From Fibrobacteria bacterium (GTDB taxonomy: Bacteria; Fibrobacterota; Fibrobacteria; UBA11236; JADFYW01), in NCBI GenBank assembly GCA_015232855.1, contig JADFYW010000008.1:1-64000 (forward strand): a stretch of 64,000 nucleotides of DNA, read 5' to 3'. The notes under the pieces were generated by a model that had not been told where the DNA came from, did no database searches, and worked only from the letters and a program-made list of their open reading frames with translations. The position numbers were made by a program, and so were the translations under genes. This document shows, one piece after another, positions 19,450 through 29,347 of this stretch. How positions within the stretch are numbered: position 1 is the first letter of the stretch; every line of letters begins with the position of its first letter.

Positions 19450-21087
19450 ATGAATGAAGTAAATCAAACCTGTGAGACACAACTTACAGATACCAGAGAT
19501 GATTCTGGATTAGCAAATACGTTAATACATAGGATTTCTGAACTGGCACCCTGCGGGGAGGACCCCAAGTATACACCGGAATTTGAATCTATAAAAGCTG
19601 AAATTGAAAAATCAACCGGTGCTGATTACAATATAATCCGTGATAATGCAGATTCAATTCTGACAAACAATGCAAAGGATATCCGTGTATTCAACTTTTA
19701 TTTATTGGCCTCTGTTAAGACAGAAGGGTTTTCTCGATTTGCCGATATATTAGGCGCTTTTCATTTTTTTCTTGAGCAACATTTTGATATTATTCACCCA
19801 CAACGTCCCGTTGCTCGTATCAATGCTTTTAAATGGTTGAACCAGGAAAAGGTAATAGCTCTTTTATCTCAAGGGTCGGTTTCTCGTGAACATCATGACG
19901 TTTTAAAAAAAGGGCTTGATTCACTTAACAAGATTAAAGAAATCATAAACAACAGATTTCCGGATTCTCCCCCTTCCATCAAAGGAGTATTAAAACTGGT
20001 GGAGGCCTGGGTTTCTGAATCACAACCTGAAGAAAAACCTCTAGCCACAGTGCAAGCAACTCCTCCTTCCTCTCCTCCGCCCCCAGCTGCAGTCTCCACC
20101 GTGGTTTCTGCCATTCCAGGCGCGGGAGACCAATTAACCGGGGGAATTGAAGATAAAAGTGCAGCCAAAATTCTCTTGCAAAAGACAGCTCAGTTTTATC
20201 TGGAACAAGAAACCCATAATCCACTGAGTTACACCATTATGCGTGCGCTAAAGTGGCAGGAGATCGCCAAATCACCTGTGGTTGAAAATGGACGATTAAA
20301 AATACCAGGACCAAATACTCAGATGATTTCTTTTTATCCAAATCTGGTTGAAACAAAAAATTGGATGGATATTGTAAAGAAGGGAGAGTCAGCTTTTACC
20401 CGTCCAGGTATGCATTTTTGGCTGGATTTGCAATTTTATATTTGCCTGGCTTTTAAAAACCTTGGAGAAGAGTATTCTTTTTGTCAGTCAGTGATTGAAC
20501 GGGAATTGTTGGCGCTAATCTTACGGGTACCTTCATTATTGGAAATTCAATTTCAAGATGGGACCCCACTCGCATCTTCACAAACTTTAAGCTGGATTGA
20601 GTCAATCCAGGCTGGCTCATCTTCAACAGGTGAGGAAAGTAGCAGTCCAAAGGAAACATCGGAATTTCTTGAAGGGAAATCTCAAGCCGTAACATTGGCA
20701 AATGAAGGAAAATATGCGGAAGCGATTCAATTAATCCAGAAAATCCCCCATTCTGGTGAAATTAAGACCATTATGGAAAAGCAATTTATTCTTGCGGAGC
20801 TTTCTTATATGACCGGAGAAAACGACATTGCAGAATCTCTTATTGAAGATATCCAGAATAGCACAAAAAATTTATCAGTTGGAGTTTGGGATTCTGCCTT
20901 TTATAAACCGGTTTTAAACCTTAGTATTAAGGTTTGCAAGTCACTATTAGATAAACTTGATGCAAAAAACAGTGCACCGGAAAGGCGTCAGGAGCTTATT
21001 TCAAAAATAAAAGAGAGCCATAAAAAGTTAAGTTGCTTAGATCCCGTTTTTGCGAAAACATCAATTAATTTAAACATGGTAAAATAA
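19450..21087 (+). CDS. tssA: Type VI secretion system protein TssA (ImpA family)
   Basis: ImpA N-terminal pattern (APCGEDPKYTPEFESIKAEIEK), HPQRP..R...LNWL-type region; upstream of tssBC. Confidence 0.88.
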   Translation: MNEVNQTCETQLTDTRDDSGLANTLIHRISELAPCGEDPKYTPEFESIKAEIEKSTGADYNIIRDNADSILTNNAKDIRVFNFYLLASVKTEGFSRFADILGAFHFFLEQHFDIIHPQRPVARINAFKWLNQEKVIALLSQGSVSREHHDVLKKGLDSLNKIKEIINNRFPDSPPSIKGVLKLVEAWVSESQPEEKPLATVQATPPSSPPPPAAVSTVVSAIPGAGDQLTGGIEDKSAAKILLQKTAQFYLEQETHNPLSYTIMRALKWQEIAKSPVVENGRLKIPGPNTQMISFYPNLVETKNWMDIVKKGESAFTRPGMHFWLDLQFYICLAFKNLGEEYSFCQSVIERELLALILRVPSLLEIQFQDGTPLASSQTLSWIESIQAGSSSTGEESSSPKETSEFLEGKSQAVTLANEGKYAEAIQLIQKIPHSGEIKTIMEKQFILAELSYMTGENDIAESLIEDIQNSTKNLSVGVWDSAFYKPVLNLSIKVCKSLLDKLDAKNSAPERRQELISKIKESHKKLSCLDPVFAKTSINLNMVK

Positions 21088-21139
21088 TAATTACCTTTTT
21101 GCCAGATAATCATAGAACCATTTAATAAGAGGAAAATTT

Positions 21140-21649
21140 ATGTCCAGCAGTTATCAGTCCGAAATTCCCCCTGCACGGGTAAATATTCAACTGAGTGTTG
21201 ATAAAGGTGGCGCTCAAAAAAAGATTGAACTTCCGATGAAAAACCTTGTAATGGGAGATTTTACCTTAAAACAGGAAAAGGCAAGAGTTTCAGAAAGAGA
21301 AAAAATCAATATTAATGCCAGTAACTTTGATAAAGTTATGGAATCGATGGACCTGAGTCTTGATACAAATGTGACTAATAAACTTAATGACCAGGCCGGA
21401 GACATAAAAGTAAACCTTAAATTTAAAGATATGAAATCTTTTAAGCCCGTTGAAATTGCTAAGCAAATTCCCGCTCTTACTAATCTCATGGCAGCAAGAA
21501 ATCTTATTAAAGATCTTGGTTCTAACCTTCTTGATAATCGGGAATTCCGTAAACGAATGGAAGCTATTCTGAAAGATAAATCAGCTATGGAAAGCTTAAA
21601 AGAAGAACTGGAAAAGGTTGCTCCGCTTATGGAAGACGCTTCCGCCTAA
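21140..21649 (+). CDS. tssB: T6SS sheath small subunit TssB/VipA
   Basis: PPARVNIQ...KKIELPMKNLVMGDF; adjacent to tssC. Confidence 0.93.
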   Translation: MSSSYQSEIPPARVNIQLSVDKGGAQKKIELPMKNLVMGDFTLKQEKARVSEREKININASNFDKVMESMDLSLDTNVTNKLNDQAGDIKVNLKFKDMKSFKPVEIAKQIPALTNLMAARNLIKDLGSNLLDNREFRKRMEAILKDKSAMESLKEELEKVAPLMEDASA

Positions 21650-21692
21650 TACTGAAATTAATTTAAGGATTTATATAAAAGAGGAAAACACA

Positions 21693-23177
21693 ATGTCAGA
21701 AGCAAAAGGATTACAATATATTTACGAGACCATGGAGCTTGAAATTCCACAAGGAGAAGTGGATATTTCACAATATAAAGATGTTGATGCTCTTTCTGAG
21801 CACAGTGCTAATGAGAGAATGGGTGCTGCCCTTAGGGTGTTTGTTCAATCGGTTTTAGACTCATCAGTTTCCATTGATAAAATTGATAAAGCAGCAATAG
21901 ACGCTCAAATAGCTTTGATTGATGAAAAAATTTCGCAACAGCTGGATGAAATTATTCATAATGCAGAGTTCCAAAAACTGGAAAGCGCATGGCGGGGATT
22001 GAAATTTCTTGTTGATCGTACCGACTTTAGAAAAAACGCTAAAATTGAAATGCTCAATGTATCTAAAGAAGATTTGTTGGAAGATTTTGAAGACTCCCCT
22101 GAAACAATTCAATCAGCTTTATATAAGCATGTATACATGAGTGAATATGATACTCCAGGTGGCGAACCGCTAACTGCTCTTGTTGCTAATTATGAATTTG
22201 ATTCATCTGCACAGGACATCAGTTTGCTACAGGATATTTCAAAGGTAGCTGCGTCGGCTCATTGCCCTTTTATAGGTGCAGTTGGCGCTAAATTTTTTGC
22301 AAAAGAAGATGTCAGGGACTTGCCACAGATTGAAGACCTTGAAAATTATATGGACCGGGCAGAATACTTAAAATGGAAAGGGTTCCGTGAAACTGAAGAC
22401 GCCCGTTATGTAGGGCTTACCCTTCCCCGGTTTTTGTTACGTTCACCTTATGGGGATGATAACAAAGTGAAAGAATTTAACTATGTCGAACAAGTGACAG
22501 GCGAAGATCATGCGAAATACTTGTGGGGTAATGCTGCGTTTTCGTTTGCAGCTAATATGACACGTTCTTTTCAGGATAATGGTTGGTGTGTGCAAATAAG
22601 AGGCCCGGAAGCCGGGGGTAAGGTTGAAGATTTACCCATTCATGTATTTGATGTGGGCCGTGGAAATCAAACAAAAATTCCTACAGAAATTCTTATACCC
22701 GAGACCAGGGAATTTGAATTTTCTAATCAGGGCTTCATTCCTCTCAGTTATTATAAAAACAGCAATTACGCCTGTTTCTTTTCTGCGAATTCTACTCAGA
22801 AGCCACAAGAATACAGTGATCCCGCTGTTACCGCAAATATGCGCATAAATTCACGCCTCCCTTATATTTTCCTGACATCACGTCTGGCGCATTATCTTAA
22901 AGTTTTGCAAAGAGAAAATATTGGCGCAACAAAAAGTGCCAGTCATTTGGAGGCGGAACTTAATAAATGGATCAAAGGGCTGGTCACAGAAATGAAAGAT
23001 CCGGATCCAGAACTTGCAGCAACACATCCTTTGAGTGCAGCTGAAGTGGTGGTATCTGAAAACGAAGATAACCCCGGATTCTTCAGAGTTGCCATGTCGG
23101 TAACACCTCATTTCCAGGTTGAAGGGATTGATGTTAATCTCTCTCTTGTTTCACAAATGCCAAAATCAAAAGAGTAA
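21693..23177 (+). CDS. tssC: T6SS sheath large subunit TssC/VipB
   Basis: FQKLESAWRGLKFLVDRTDFRKNAKIEMLNVSKEDLLEDFED, GLTLPRFLLRSPYG. Start reset to MSEAKG at 21693. Confidence 0.95.
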   Translation: MSEAKGLQYIYETMELEIPQGEVDISQYKDVDALSEHSANERMGAALRVFVQSVLDSSVSIDKIDKAAIDAQIALIDEKISQQLDEIIHNAEFQKLESAWRGLKFLVDRTDFRKNAKIEMLNVSKEDLLEDFEDSPETIQSALYKHVYMSEYDTPGGEPLTALVANYEFDSSAQDISLLQDISKVAASAHCPFIGAVGAKFFAKEDVRDLPQIEDLENYMDRAEYLKWKGFRETEDARYVGLTLPRFLLRSPYGDDNKVKEFNYVEQVTGEDHAKYLWGNAAFSFAANMTRSFQDNGWCVQIRGPEAGGKVEDLPIHVFDVGRGNQTKIPTEILIPETREFEFSNQGFIPLSYYKNSNYACFFSANSTQKPQEYSDPAVTANMRINSRLPYIFLTSRLAHYLKVLQRENIGATKSASHLEAELNKWIKGLVTEMKDPDPELAATHPLSAAEVVVSENEDNPGFFRVAMSVTPHFQVEGIDVNLSLVSQMPKSKE

Positions 23178-23214
23178 GTAACAAACGTATAATTTATTTT
23201 AAGGAGAAACTAAC

Positions 23215-23682
23215 ATGGCAATACCTGCATATATGTTTATTGATGGCATCCCCGGTTCTGTTCAAGTTGCCGGTCGGGAAAGCAGCATAGAAATTTTAGA
23301 ATTTGATCATAGCGTTTATATGCCTATTGATAGAGACGATGGTACTATTAGTGGTACACGTAAGCATGGCGCTATTACCATCCATAAAGCTTATGACAAA
23401 TCTTCTGCTGAGCTTTATAAAAAGGTTTGTAAAGGTGAAACTATTCCTAAAATAGAGATCAAATGGTTTGAGATTACCTCAGCCGGCGAAGAAGAAGAAT
23501 ATTTCTTTCATGTTTTAGAGAATTGCAAAATTTCTTCAGTTCGTTCTTATATGCATAATATCAAGGATATTACTAAAGAGAATTTTGTTCATCAGGAAGA
23601 AGTATCTATTCGTTATGAAAAGATTACCTGGCGCTTCAAAGAAGGTAATATCCAGCATACGGACCTTTGGAATATCAGATAA
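23215..23682 (+). CDS. hcp: T6SS Hcp tube protein (TssD)
   Basis: MAIPAYMFIDGIPGSVQ...HGAITIHKAYDKSSAELYKKVCKGE. Confidence 0.9.
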   Translation: MAIPAYMFIDGIPGSVQVAGRESSIEILEFDHSVYMPIDRDDGTISGTRKHGAITIHKAYDKSSAELYKKVCKGETIPKIEIKWFEITSAGEEEEYFFHVLENCKISSVRSYMHNIKDITKENFVHQEEVSIRYEKITWRFKEGNIQHTDLWNIR

Positions 23683-23684
23683 TT

Positions 23685-23750
23685 AGTTCTTGTTCAGAAC
23701 TAACTCTTTTCACCGCAAAGGCGCAAAGGACGCAGAGAATCCGCAAAGAG
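23685..23750. repeat. Dispersed 'caccgcaaaggcgcaaaggacgc' repeat, copy between hcp and tssE
   Basis: Shares ttcaccgcaaag.cgcaaaggacgca.ag....cgcaaagaa-like core with 8951-9020; sits directly after the hcp stop. Confidence 0.75.
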
Positions 23751-23788
23751 TAATAATAAACACACATGATGTAACACAAGGTGCGGTG

Positions 23789-24205
23789 ATGCGAACAAGC
23801 CTCTTTGAACGATTAATTAATAAAGAAGTGGTCAGCTCTCCTTCGGGAGAGCTGATTGAACCAGCCGATATGGCACGCTCTATTGCTGAGCACCTGACTC
23901 GTTTGTTTAATACCCGGCAGGGAACCTTGCCTCATCTTCCGGTGTATGGCCTGCCTGATACGGCCCATATGGTGCGGAGTATGCCAGGGAGTTATCGTTC
24001 TTTTCAGGAGAGTGTTGAACAAAGTGTTTCTCAATTTGAGCCCCGAATTAATCGGTTCTCAATTGTCTCTCTGCCATTTCGTCCCCATGATTCCAAAATA
24101 TGTTTAGAGATACATGCTCAGGTGTTGGGGGAAGTGGCTATACGCCTAGCCGTAAGTTGTGAACATACAGGTGAAGTATCGGTTAAAAGATTAACAGCCA
24201 ACTAG
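23789..24205 (+). CDS. tssE: T6SS baseplate protein TssE (gp25-like)
   Basis: TSLFERL...SIAEHLTRLFNTRQGTLPHLPVYGLPD. Start reset downstream of the repeat. Confidence 0.88.
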   Translation: MRTSLFERLINKEVVSSPSGELIEPADMARSIAEHLTRLFNTRQGTLPHLPVYGLPDTAHMVRSMPGSYRSFQESVEQSVSQFEPRINRFSIVSLPFRPHDSKICLEIHAQVLGEVAIRLAVSCEHTGEVSVKRLTAN

Positions 24206-24275
24206 CACAATGTTAGTTCGCCTTCAGGAATAATAAAACTCACTGCAAAGAATTCGCATAGAAGAAGGGAATATT

Positions 24276-24998
24276 ATGCAGAAACGTACCTTTTTAGTGA
24301 CTGGTGCCAGTAAAGGTATCGGCAATGCCACAGCAAAAATCCTCGGTGCCCAGGGCCACACCGTTATTGGGCTTGCCCGCACCGCTCCCACTGAACCTTT
24401 AAGCGGAGAGTTCGTGGCTGTTGATTTACTTGATAGAAAGCTTTTAAAAGAGGTGCTTGCTGATATGAGTTCAAAGTACAAGCTCGATGGTATATTTAAT
24501 AATGTGGGACTGGTTAATCCTGAACCGGCTGAAGAGATTACAGAGGAACATTTAAACAACTGTTATCATGTGAATGTAAGTGTGGCCCTTCAATGTGTAC
24601 AGGCGGCTCTCCCCAATATGAAAGAACAAAAATGGGGACGTATAGTAAATACCGGCAGTCTTACGGTAGTTGGGGTTCCCTTCCGGGGGAGTTATGCTGC
24701 CGCGAAGACGGCATTGGTGAGCCTTGCCCGCACCTGGGCGCTGGAATTTGCACAGTATAATATCACGGCCAATACTATTTCTCCCGGCCCCATTGAAACA
24801 GAGCTTTTTAATACTAATAATCCTCCGGGCTCTGAAAGCAGACAACGTTATATAGATGGCATTCCTCTAAGGCGAACGGGGACGCCGGAAGAAGTAGGAG
24901 AGGCGGTTTCTTTTTTGATGTCAGACAAAGGGGCGTTTATAACCGGGCAAAATATTTTTGTAGATGGTGGATCGAGTATTGGAAAATCATTGATTTAA
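24276..24998 (+). CDS. SDR-family oxidoreductase
   Basis: TGASKGIG, NNVG, YAAAKTAL (YxxxK), C-terminal GQNIFVDGGSS. Confidence 0.92.
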   Translation: MQKRTFLVTGASKGIGNATAKILGAQGHTVIGLARTAPTEPLSGEFVAVDLLDRKLLKEVLADMSSKYKLDGIFNNVGLVNPEPAEEITEEHLNNCYHVNVSVALQCVQAALPNMKEQKWGRIVNTGSLTVVGVPFRGSYAAAKTALVSLARTWALEFAQYNITANTISPGPIETELFNTNNPPGSESRQRYIDGIPLRRTGTPEEVGEAVSFLMSDKGAFITGQNIFVDGGSSIGKSLI

Positions 24999-25322
24999 TT
25001 TGGACTGTTTGCTGGTAGGCTTATCAAGAAGTGAAGTAAAAAGAGGAGACAAGAGGAACAAGGGATTTTCCCTGCTCACGTCGAGACTAAAATGGATATG
25101 ATGAAACAAATGAAGCCAAAAAGTGAACATTGGGACAAAATGTTCCTGGGAACCGATGACCCATTTACTATTGCTTTGCAGGCAAGGGTTTGTTATGTTG
25201 ATTAAAATGTACAAAGTGAATAAAATTGAAGAGCCCGATGCGGTTGTTTAGTATGTTGGGTTCAACAGCGGGTCAGACAGGCAACTGGCGTTCTACGCTG
25301 ACACCCACAAAATCAAGAGGGT

Positions 25323-26285
25323 ATGCCAATGGGTAAAATAAAGCGAGTTCTTTTTATTGGAAGTAAGCATTTAGGGCTTGAAGCGCTTAAGAAGATGTAT
25401 TCGCTTTCACCTGATAGCTTGATCGGCATTTTAACCATTGATGATTCCAATGATACCCGAAGCGTACTTAATGATTTTCAACATTTTTCTAATCAAAATG
25501 CACTTATTTTGCATGCTGCAAAGAATAGAAAGGAATCTGAAAAGATACTACTTGAATCGAAACCTGATTTATGCATTGTCGTTGGATGGTATTGGTTGAT
25601 CGGAAAGGAGGCCTTAGACTCTGTACCGTATGGCCTTATTGGAGTACATAACTCATTGCTTCCTAAATATCGTGGAGGCGCACCGTTAATTTGGCCCATC
25701 ATAAATAATGAAAAGAAAGTTGGAATTTCTTTTTTTTCCATCACTCAAAGAATGGATGAAGGAAATATTTGGGCACAGGGAAGTGTAAGTGTAGGCGAAC
25801 AAGATTATATTTCAGATATTCTCAAGAAACTTGATGAGAAAATCATTCAAGTATTGCAAGATAATTACCTGCAAATATTAGACAGCAAAATTACGCCAGT
25901 GGAACAAGAACATGAATTAGCAACTTACTGTGCACAAAGATTCCCAGGTGATGGTAATATTAACTGGAATAAATCAGCCAGAGATATTTACAACTTCATT
26001 CGTGCACAATCGACCCCTTACCCAGGTGCCTTTACCTATTTTGGTTCTCAAGAATTAAAAATTTGGAGAGCTAGGATTTTTGATAAAACATACTATGGAA
26101 CACCAGGACAAGTAGCAAGAATTTCCAGCGATGGTGTATATGTTATTTGCGGTGACCATAAGGCGATAATATTAGAAGAAGTTGAATTAGGTGGAAAAAG
26201 AGGTAATGCTGTTGAATTTATTAAATCTATTAAAGGTAGGATGTGTAGCATCATTGCCGCCAGTATTACTGATAAGAAAATTTAG
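25323..26285 (+). CDS. Formyltransferase family protein (methionyl-tRNA/ArnA formyltransferase-like)
   Basis: GVHNSLLPKYRGGAPLIWPIINNEKKVGISFF..MDEGNIWAQ (HxSLLPxxxG). Confidence 0.85.
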   Translation: MPMGKIKRVLFIGSKHLGLEALKKMYSLSPDSLIGILTIDDSNDTRSVLNDFQHFSNQNALILHAAKNRKESEKILLESKPDLCIVVGWYWLIGKEALDSVPYGLIGVHNSLLPKYRGGAPLIWPIINNEKKVGISFFSITQRMDEGNIWAQGSVSVGEQDYISDILKKLDEKIIQVLQDNYLQILDSKITPVEQEHELATYCAQRFPGDGNINWNKSARDIYNFIRAQSTPYPGAFTYFGSQELKIWRARIFDKTYYGTPGQVARISSDGVYVICGDHKAIILEEVELGGKRGNAVEFIKSIKGRMCSIIAASITDKKI

Positions 26286-26499
26286 AACGGTTCCTGCCGG
26301 TGCCGGTGAGGTGAATTTTGGATTCCGATGTATCCGTCCGCTGTAAAAGATAGCGGAAAAATAAGCTCTAGCGGATTTTACCAGGCTCAGTAGCTGAACT
26401 TTGCGTAGTAATCCAATGACCAGACCAAGTCGCAGATTACTTACGAAAGAATGGGTACCGCAGAACAATTTTAATTCAAAATAAGAAGTAATAAATTTA

Positions 26500-26724
26500 A
26501 TGATAGATGGTAATCAATTTTCAGAAGAGAGTTTTTTAAAACTGGCAAGTTACCGAATGCCTTTTGGTAAATATGCCAATAGGTTATTATTAGAGATCCC
26601 AGAAGAATATTTTATCTGGTTCTCTCACAAAGGGTTTCCTAAAGGTGAGTTAGGGCAATTTATGGCCATGATGTTAGAAATAAAAGCAAATGGCCTTGAA
26701 TACTTATTTGATCCATTGAAATAG
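26500..26724 (+). CDS. DUF3820-like small protein
   Basis: MPFGKYANRLLLEIPEEYFIWFSHKGFPKGELGQ. Confidence 0.75.
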   Translation: MIDGNQFSEESFLKLASYRMPFGKYANRLLLEIPEEYFIWFSHKGFPKGELGQFMAMMLEIKANGLEYLFDPLK

Positions 26725-26753
26725 AAAAAAACTCTTAACCCACCCCCAGGCTC

Positions 26754-27623
26754 CTATGACTTAATTTTCACATTCAGGAGTTTGATAATATCTTTAGGGG
26801 CGCCGGCAGTAAATGCGCGGCCAATAGGCATAGGATTTTCCGGATTTATGGAAATGGTTATCTTTTTAGGATCCTTCATAAAAGATTTTATTTCCAGCAA
26901 AGCATTTTTGATGAACTCATCTTCTTCTTTTTCGATTTGCTTTTCGATATTTTGAATACCCTCATCTTTTATTTGTGCCACCGTTTTCTTTTGGTTTTTG
27001 GCCATGAGTACCATAAGCCGTTCTATTAATGAATCATCGTTGAATCCTATTTTAGCGTTATGAAGAATGAACTTTGGATAGGTGCCAAGAGCGTCTTTCA
27101 TTTTTTCCGGACTCAGGTCTACGTTACCCAGTTTTAAGCTGATATCCAAATGCCCTGCATTCTGGGCTCCCATTTTTAACTTCTCAATATTTATTTCTTT
27201 GGCTTTTTTATCGTAATGATACTTGGTAGCAAAATCAAAAGTGAGGTTTTCGTCATACCCCAGTTCTTTCATCCTTCCTGAATCTTTTCCCACCCTCTTC
27301 TCAGCATATTTTACACCTTTGCAGGAAATGTCCAAAAAAGAAGGGACTTTAGAATCTTTGTCTATATCAGAAATTATGATTTCTTTGATATTTACTTTCT
27401 CTTTTGTCTTGGCTGGCGTAACGACTACGTTGGAGAGGCGTACACTTTGGTTGAGGAGATTAACATTTACACTTTCATACTCAACTTCCGCATGTTTAGC
27501 CAGACCGACTAACGCTTTGTCAATTTTTTCTCCGGCTAAACCTGAGGCGTACTTCTGGGCACCAATATATCCACCAACCAAAATAGCTACCAGAGTTAAC
27601 CCAATAATTGTCATCTTTTTCAT
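26754..27623 (-). CDS. Membrane-anchored hypothetical protein (AsmA/DUF945-like architecture)
   Basis: Single N-terminal TM followed by a periplasmic beta-rich region. Confidence 0.5.
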   Translation of the reverse strand: MKKMTIIGLTLVAILVGGYIGAQKYASGLAGEKIDKALVGLAKHAEVEYESVNVNLLNQSVRLSNVVVTPAKTKEKVNIKEIIISDIDKDSKVPSFLDISCKGVKYAEKRVGKDSGRMKELGYDENLTFDFATKYHYDKKAKEINIEKLKMGAQNAGHLDISLKLGNVDLSPEKMKDALGTYPKFILHNAKIGFNDDSLIERLMVLMAKNQKKTVAQIKDEGIQNIEKQIEKEEDEFIKNALLEIKSFMKDPKKITISINPENPMPIGRAFTAGAPKDIIKLLNVKIKS

Positions 27624-27771
27624 GTATATACTCCTTTTTGTAATGTTCGATTGTAAATGCTACAAATATCGATATTACTCATTGCTATTTTTAAATCCTA
27701 TTGATAATCAAAGCTCAAAGATAGATATTAAAATCAACTTAACCAGTATGAAGCGAAATTTTAATTTATCA

Positions 27772-27899
27772 TAACTCTGCATTCTGGAAAACCACAAAAC
27801 CTGTTATTATCATTTATTACGCCATTTACGTCTTTTTTAAACCCTTTATTAATAAATAACGTTTAAAATGTAGAAAATAATATTATTTTCAGGTTCTGG
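27772..27899 (+). repeat. Non-coding leader element, copy A
   Basis: Alignable with 58696-58828 over its whole length in the same orientation. Confidence 0.5.
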
Positions 27900-28005
27900 A
27901 AAATAAAATGATAAATTATTTTTGCAATGCATATTTCCGGGCCATAAAAATATTTAGGATTCATAGATAAATAAACTCATAACGGCCTCTACAGGAGCGT
28001 AGAAA

Positions 28006-29280
28006 ATGAATACCAAAAAATTACAATTATTTATTTCAACTATCTATATACTATCTTCTTTTGCTTTTAATCAAGTATCCCCATGTGTAGATTATTCCTG
28101 TGATAGTCTGGTCGTTAGAACAATATTGGACAGCAGTTTAGAAAATGAAAAAGCGGTCAGCCAGGTTACAGACACTATAAATGGAAGAATCACTATGGTA
28201 AATATAGTGCATTCGGGGCTCACTTCTTTGCCTAAAGAAATTGGTAAGCTTACCGCTTTAAAAGAATTACTTCTAACTGATAATAAATTGACCAATCTGC
28301 CAAAAGAAATTAATGCCCTTACTTCATTGCAACGTTTACAACTTAAAGGTAATCAGTTTAAAAGCTTACCGAACGTAATATTTGAACTCGTTGAACTGGT
28401 AAATTTGAATCTCGATCAAAATCAACTTACGAGTTTACCACCTGATATTAGTAAGCTAACACAATTGGCCATATTCAACGTGAATGATAACCTGCTGATA
28501 AACATCCCTATAGAATTAGGCAACATGACTTTATTAAAAAGTTTGGGCATTAAAGGTAACAAACTAACAAGCTTTCCTATTCAAATAACCAATCTCACGG
28601 AATTAAATGTATTGGCTCTTTCAGGAAATAATTTAAACACCATTCCTGCTTCAATTGGTAACCTCACTAAACTGACGTCTTTGAGCTTCTGGGATTGTCA
28701 GCTTACAAGTATACCTGTTGAATTAAGCAGCCTTATACTATTAAATCTATTAAATTTAAATGACAATCAATTGAACTCAATTCCAACTGAAATAGTTACA
28801 ATGCCAAATTTATATAGTTTGGGTGTAAGAAATAACTTCCTCACAAGTTTACCACCTGAAATAATAAAAAGAGAATTCTCCATATTAGTTGAAGGTAATC
28901 GTTTATGCAGTTTGCCAGATTCCATTGTTGCCTGGCTTGATAGTAATACCTTTGTGGATTCATCTACTACTTGGTTTGAAACCCAAAGACTGGATGGTTC
29001 AACTTATTGTGATGGTACTGGCAATGAATTACCCGTACTCAAGCCAAACGATGAGTTAAACATCCTTAATACACCTTTCAAAAAACAAATTACCTTTATC
29101 TTTTCCACTCATAAAAAGCTCAGTCTCTTTATTTATAACACCCAAGGTAAACTTGTTAATAAATCGGAGAATGTCGTTAATTCTGCAATATGGAATACCA
29201 CTAATCAGAATTCTGGAGTGTATTACCTAAAGGCAATTAGAGACCAGAAGCAAATTAATCGAAAATTTGTTGTAAAGTAA
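28006..29280 (+). CDS. Secreted leucine-rich-repeat protein with T9SS-like C-terminal sorting tail
   Basis: Signal peptide; about 10 LRR units (LTSLPPDISKLTQL...); tail LSLFIYNTQGKLVNKSENVVNSAIWNTTNQNSGVYYLKAIRDQKQINRKFVVK. Confidence 0.85.
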   Translation: MNTKKLQLFISTIYILSSFAFNQVSPCVDYSCDSLVVRTILDSSLENEKAVSQVTDTINGRITMVNIVHSGLTSLPKEIGKLTALKELLLTDNKLTNLPKEINALTSLQRLQLKGNQFKSLPNVIFELVELVNLNLDQNQLTSLPPDISKLTQLAIFNVNDNLLINIPIELGNMTLLKSLGIKGNKLTSFPIQITNLTELNVLALSGNNLNTIPASIGNLTKLTSLSFWDCQLTSIPVELSSLILLNLLNLNDNQLNSIPTEIVTMPNLYSLGVRNNFLTSLPPEIIKREFSILVEGNRLCSLPDSIVAWLDSNTFVDSSTTWFETQRLDGSTYCDGTGNELPVLKPNDELNILNTPFKKQITFIFSTHKKLSLFIYNTQGKLVNKSENVVNSAIWNTTNQNSGVYYLKAIRDQKQINRKFVVK

Positions 29281-29347
29281 AGATATCAAGATTGATTCAG
29301 AATAATGTTTAAAAAAACAGTATAGACCATAATATGTTAAGAGATAA

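Noticed and set aside
23690-23788. Extended N-terminus of tssE (MFRTNSFHRKGAKDAENPQ...)
   Set aside because: This segment is translation of the dispersed caccgcaaag repeat; TssE-like sequence begins at 23789.
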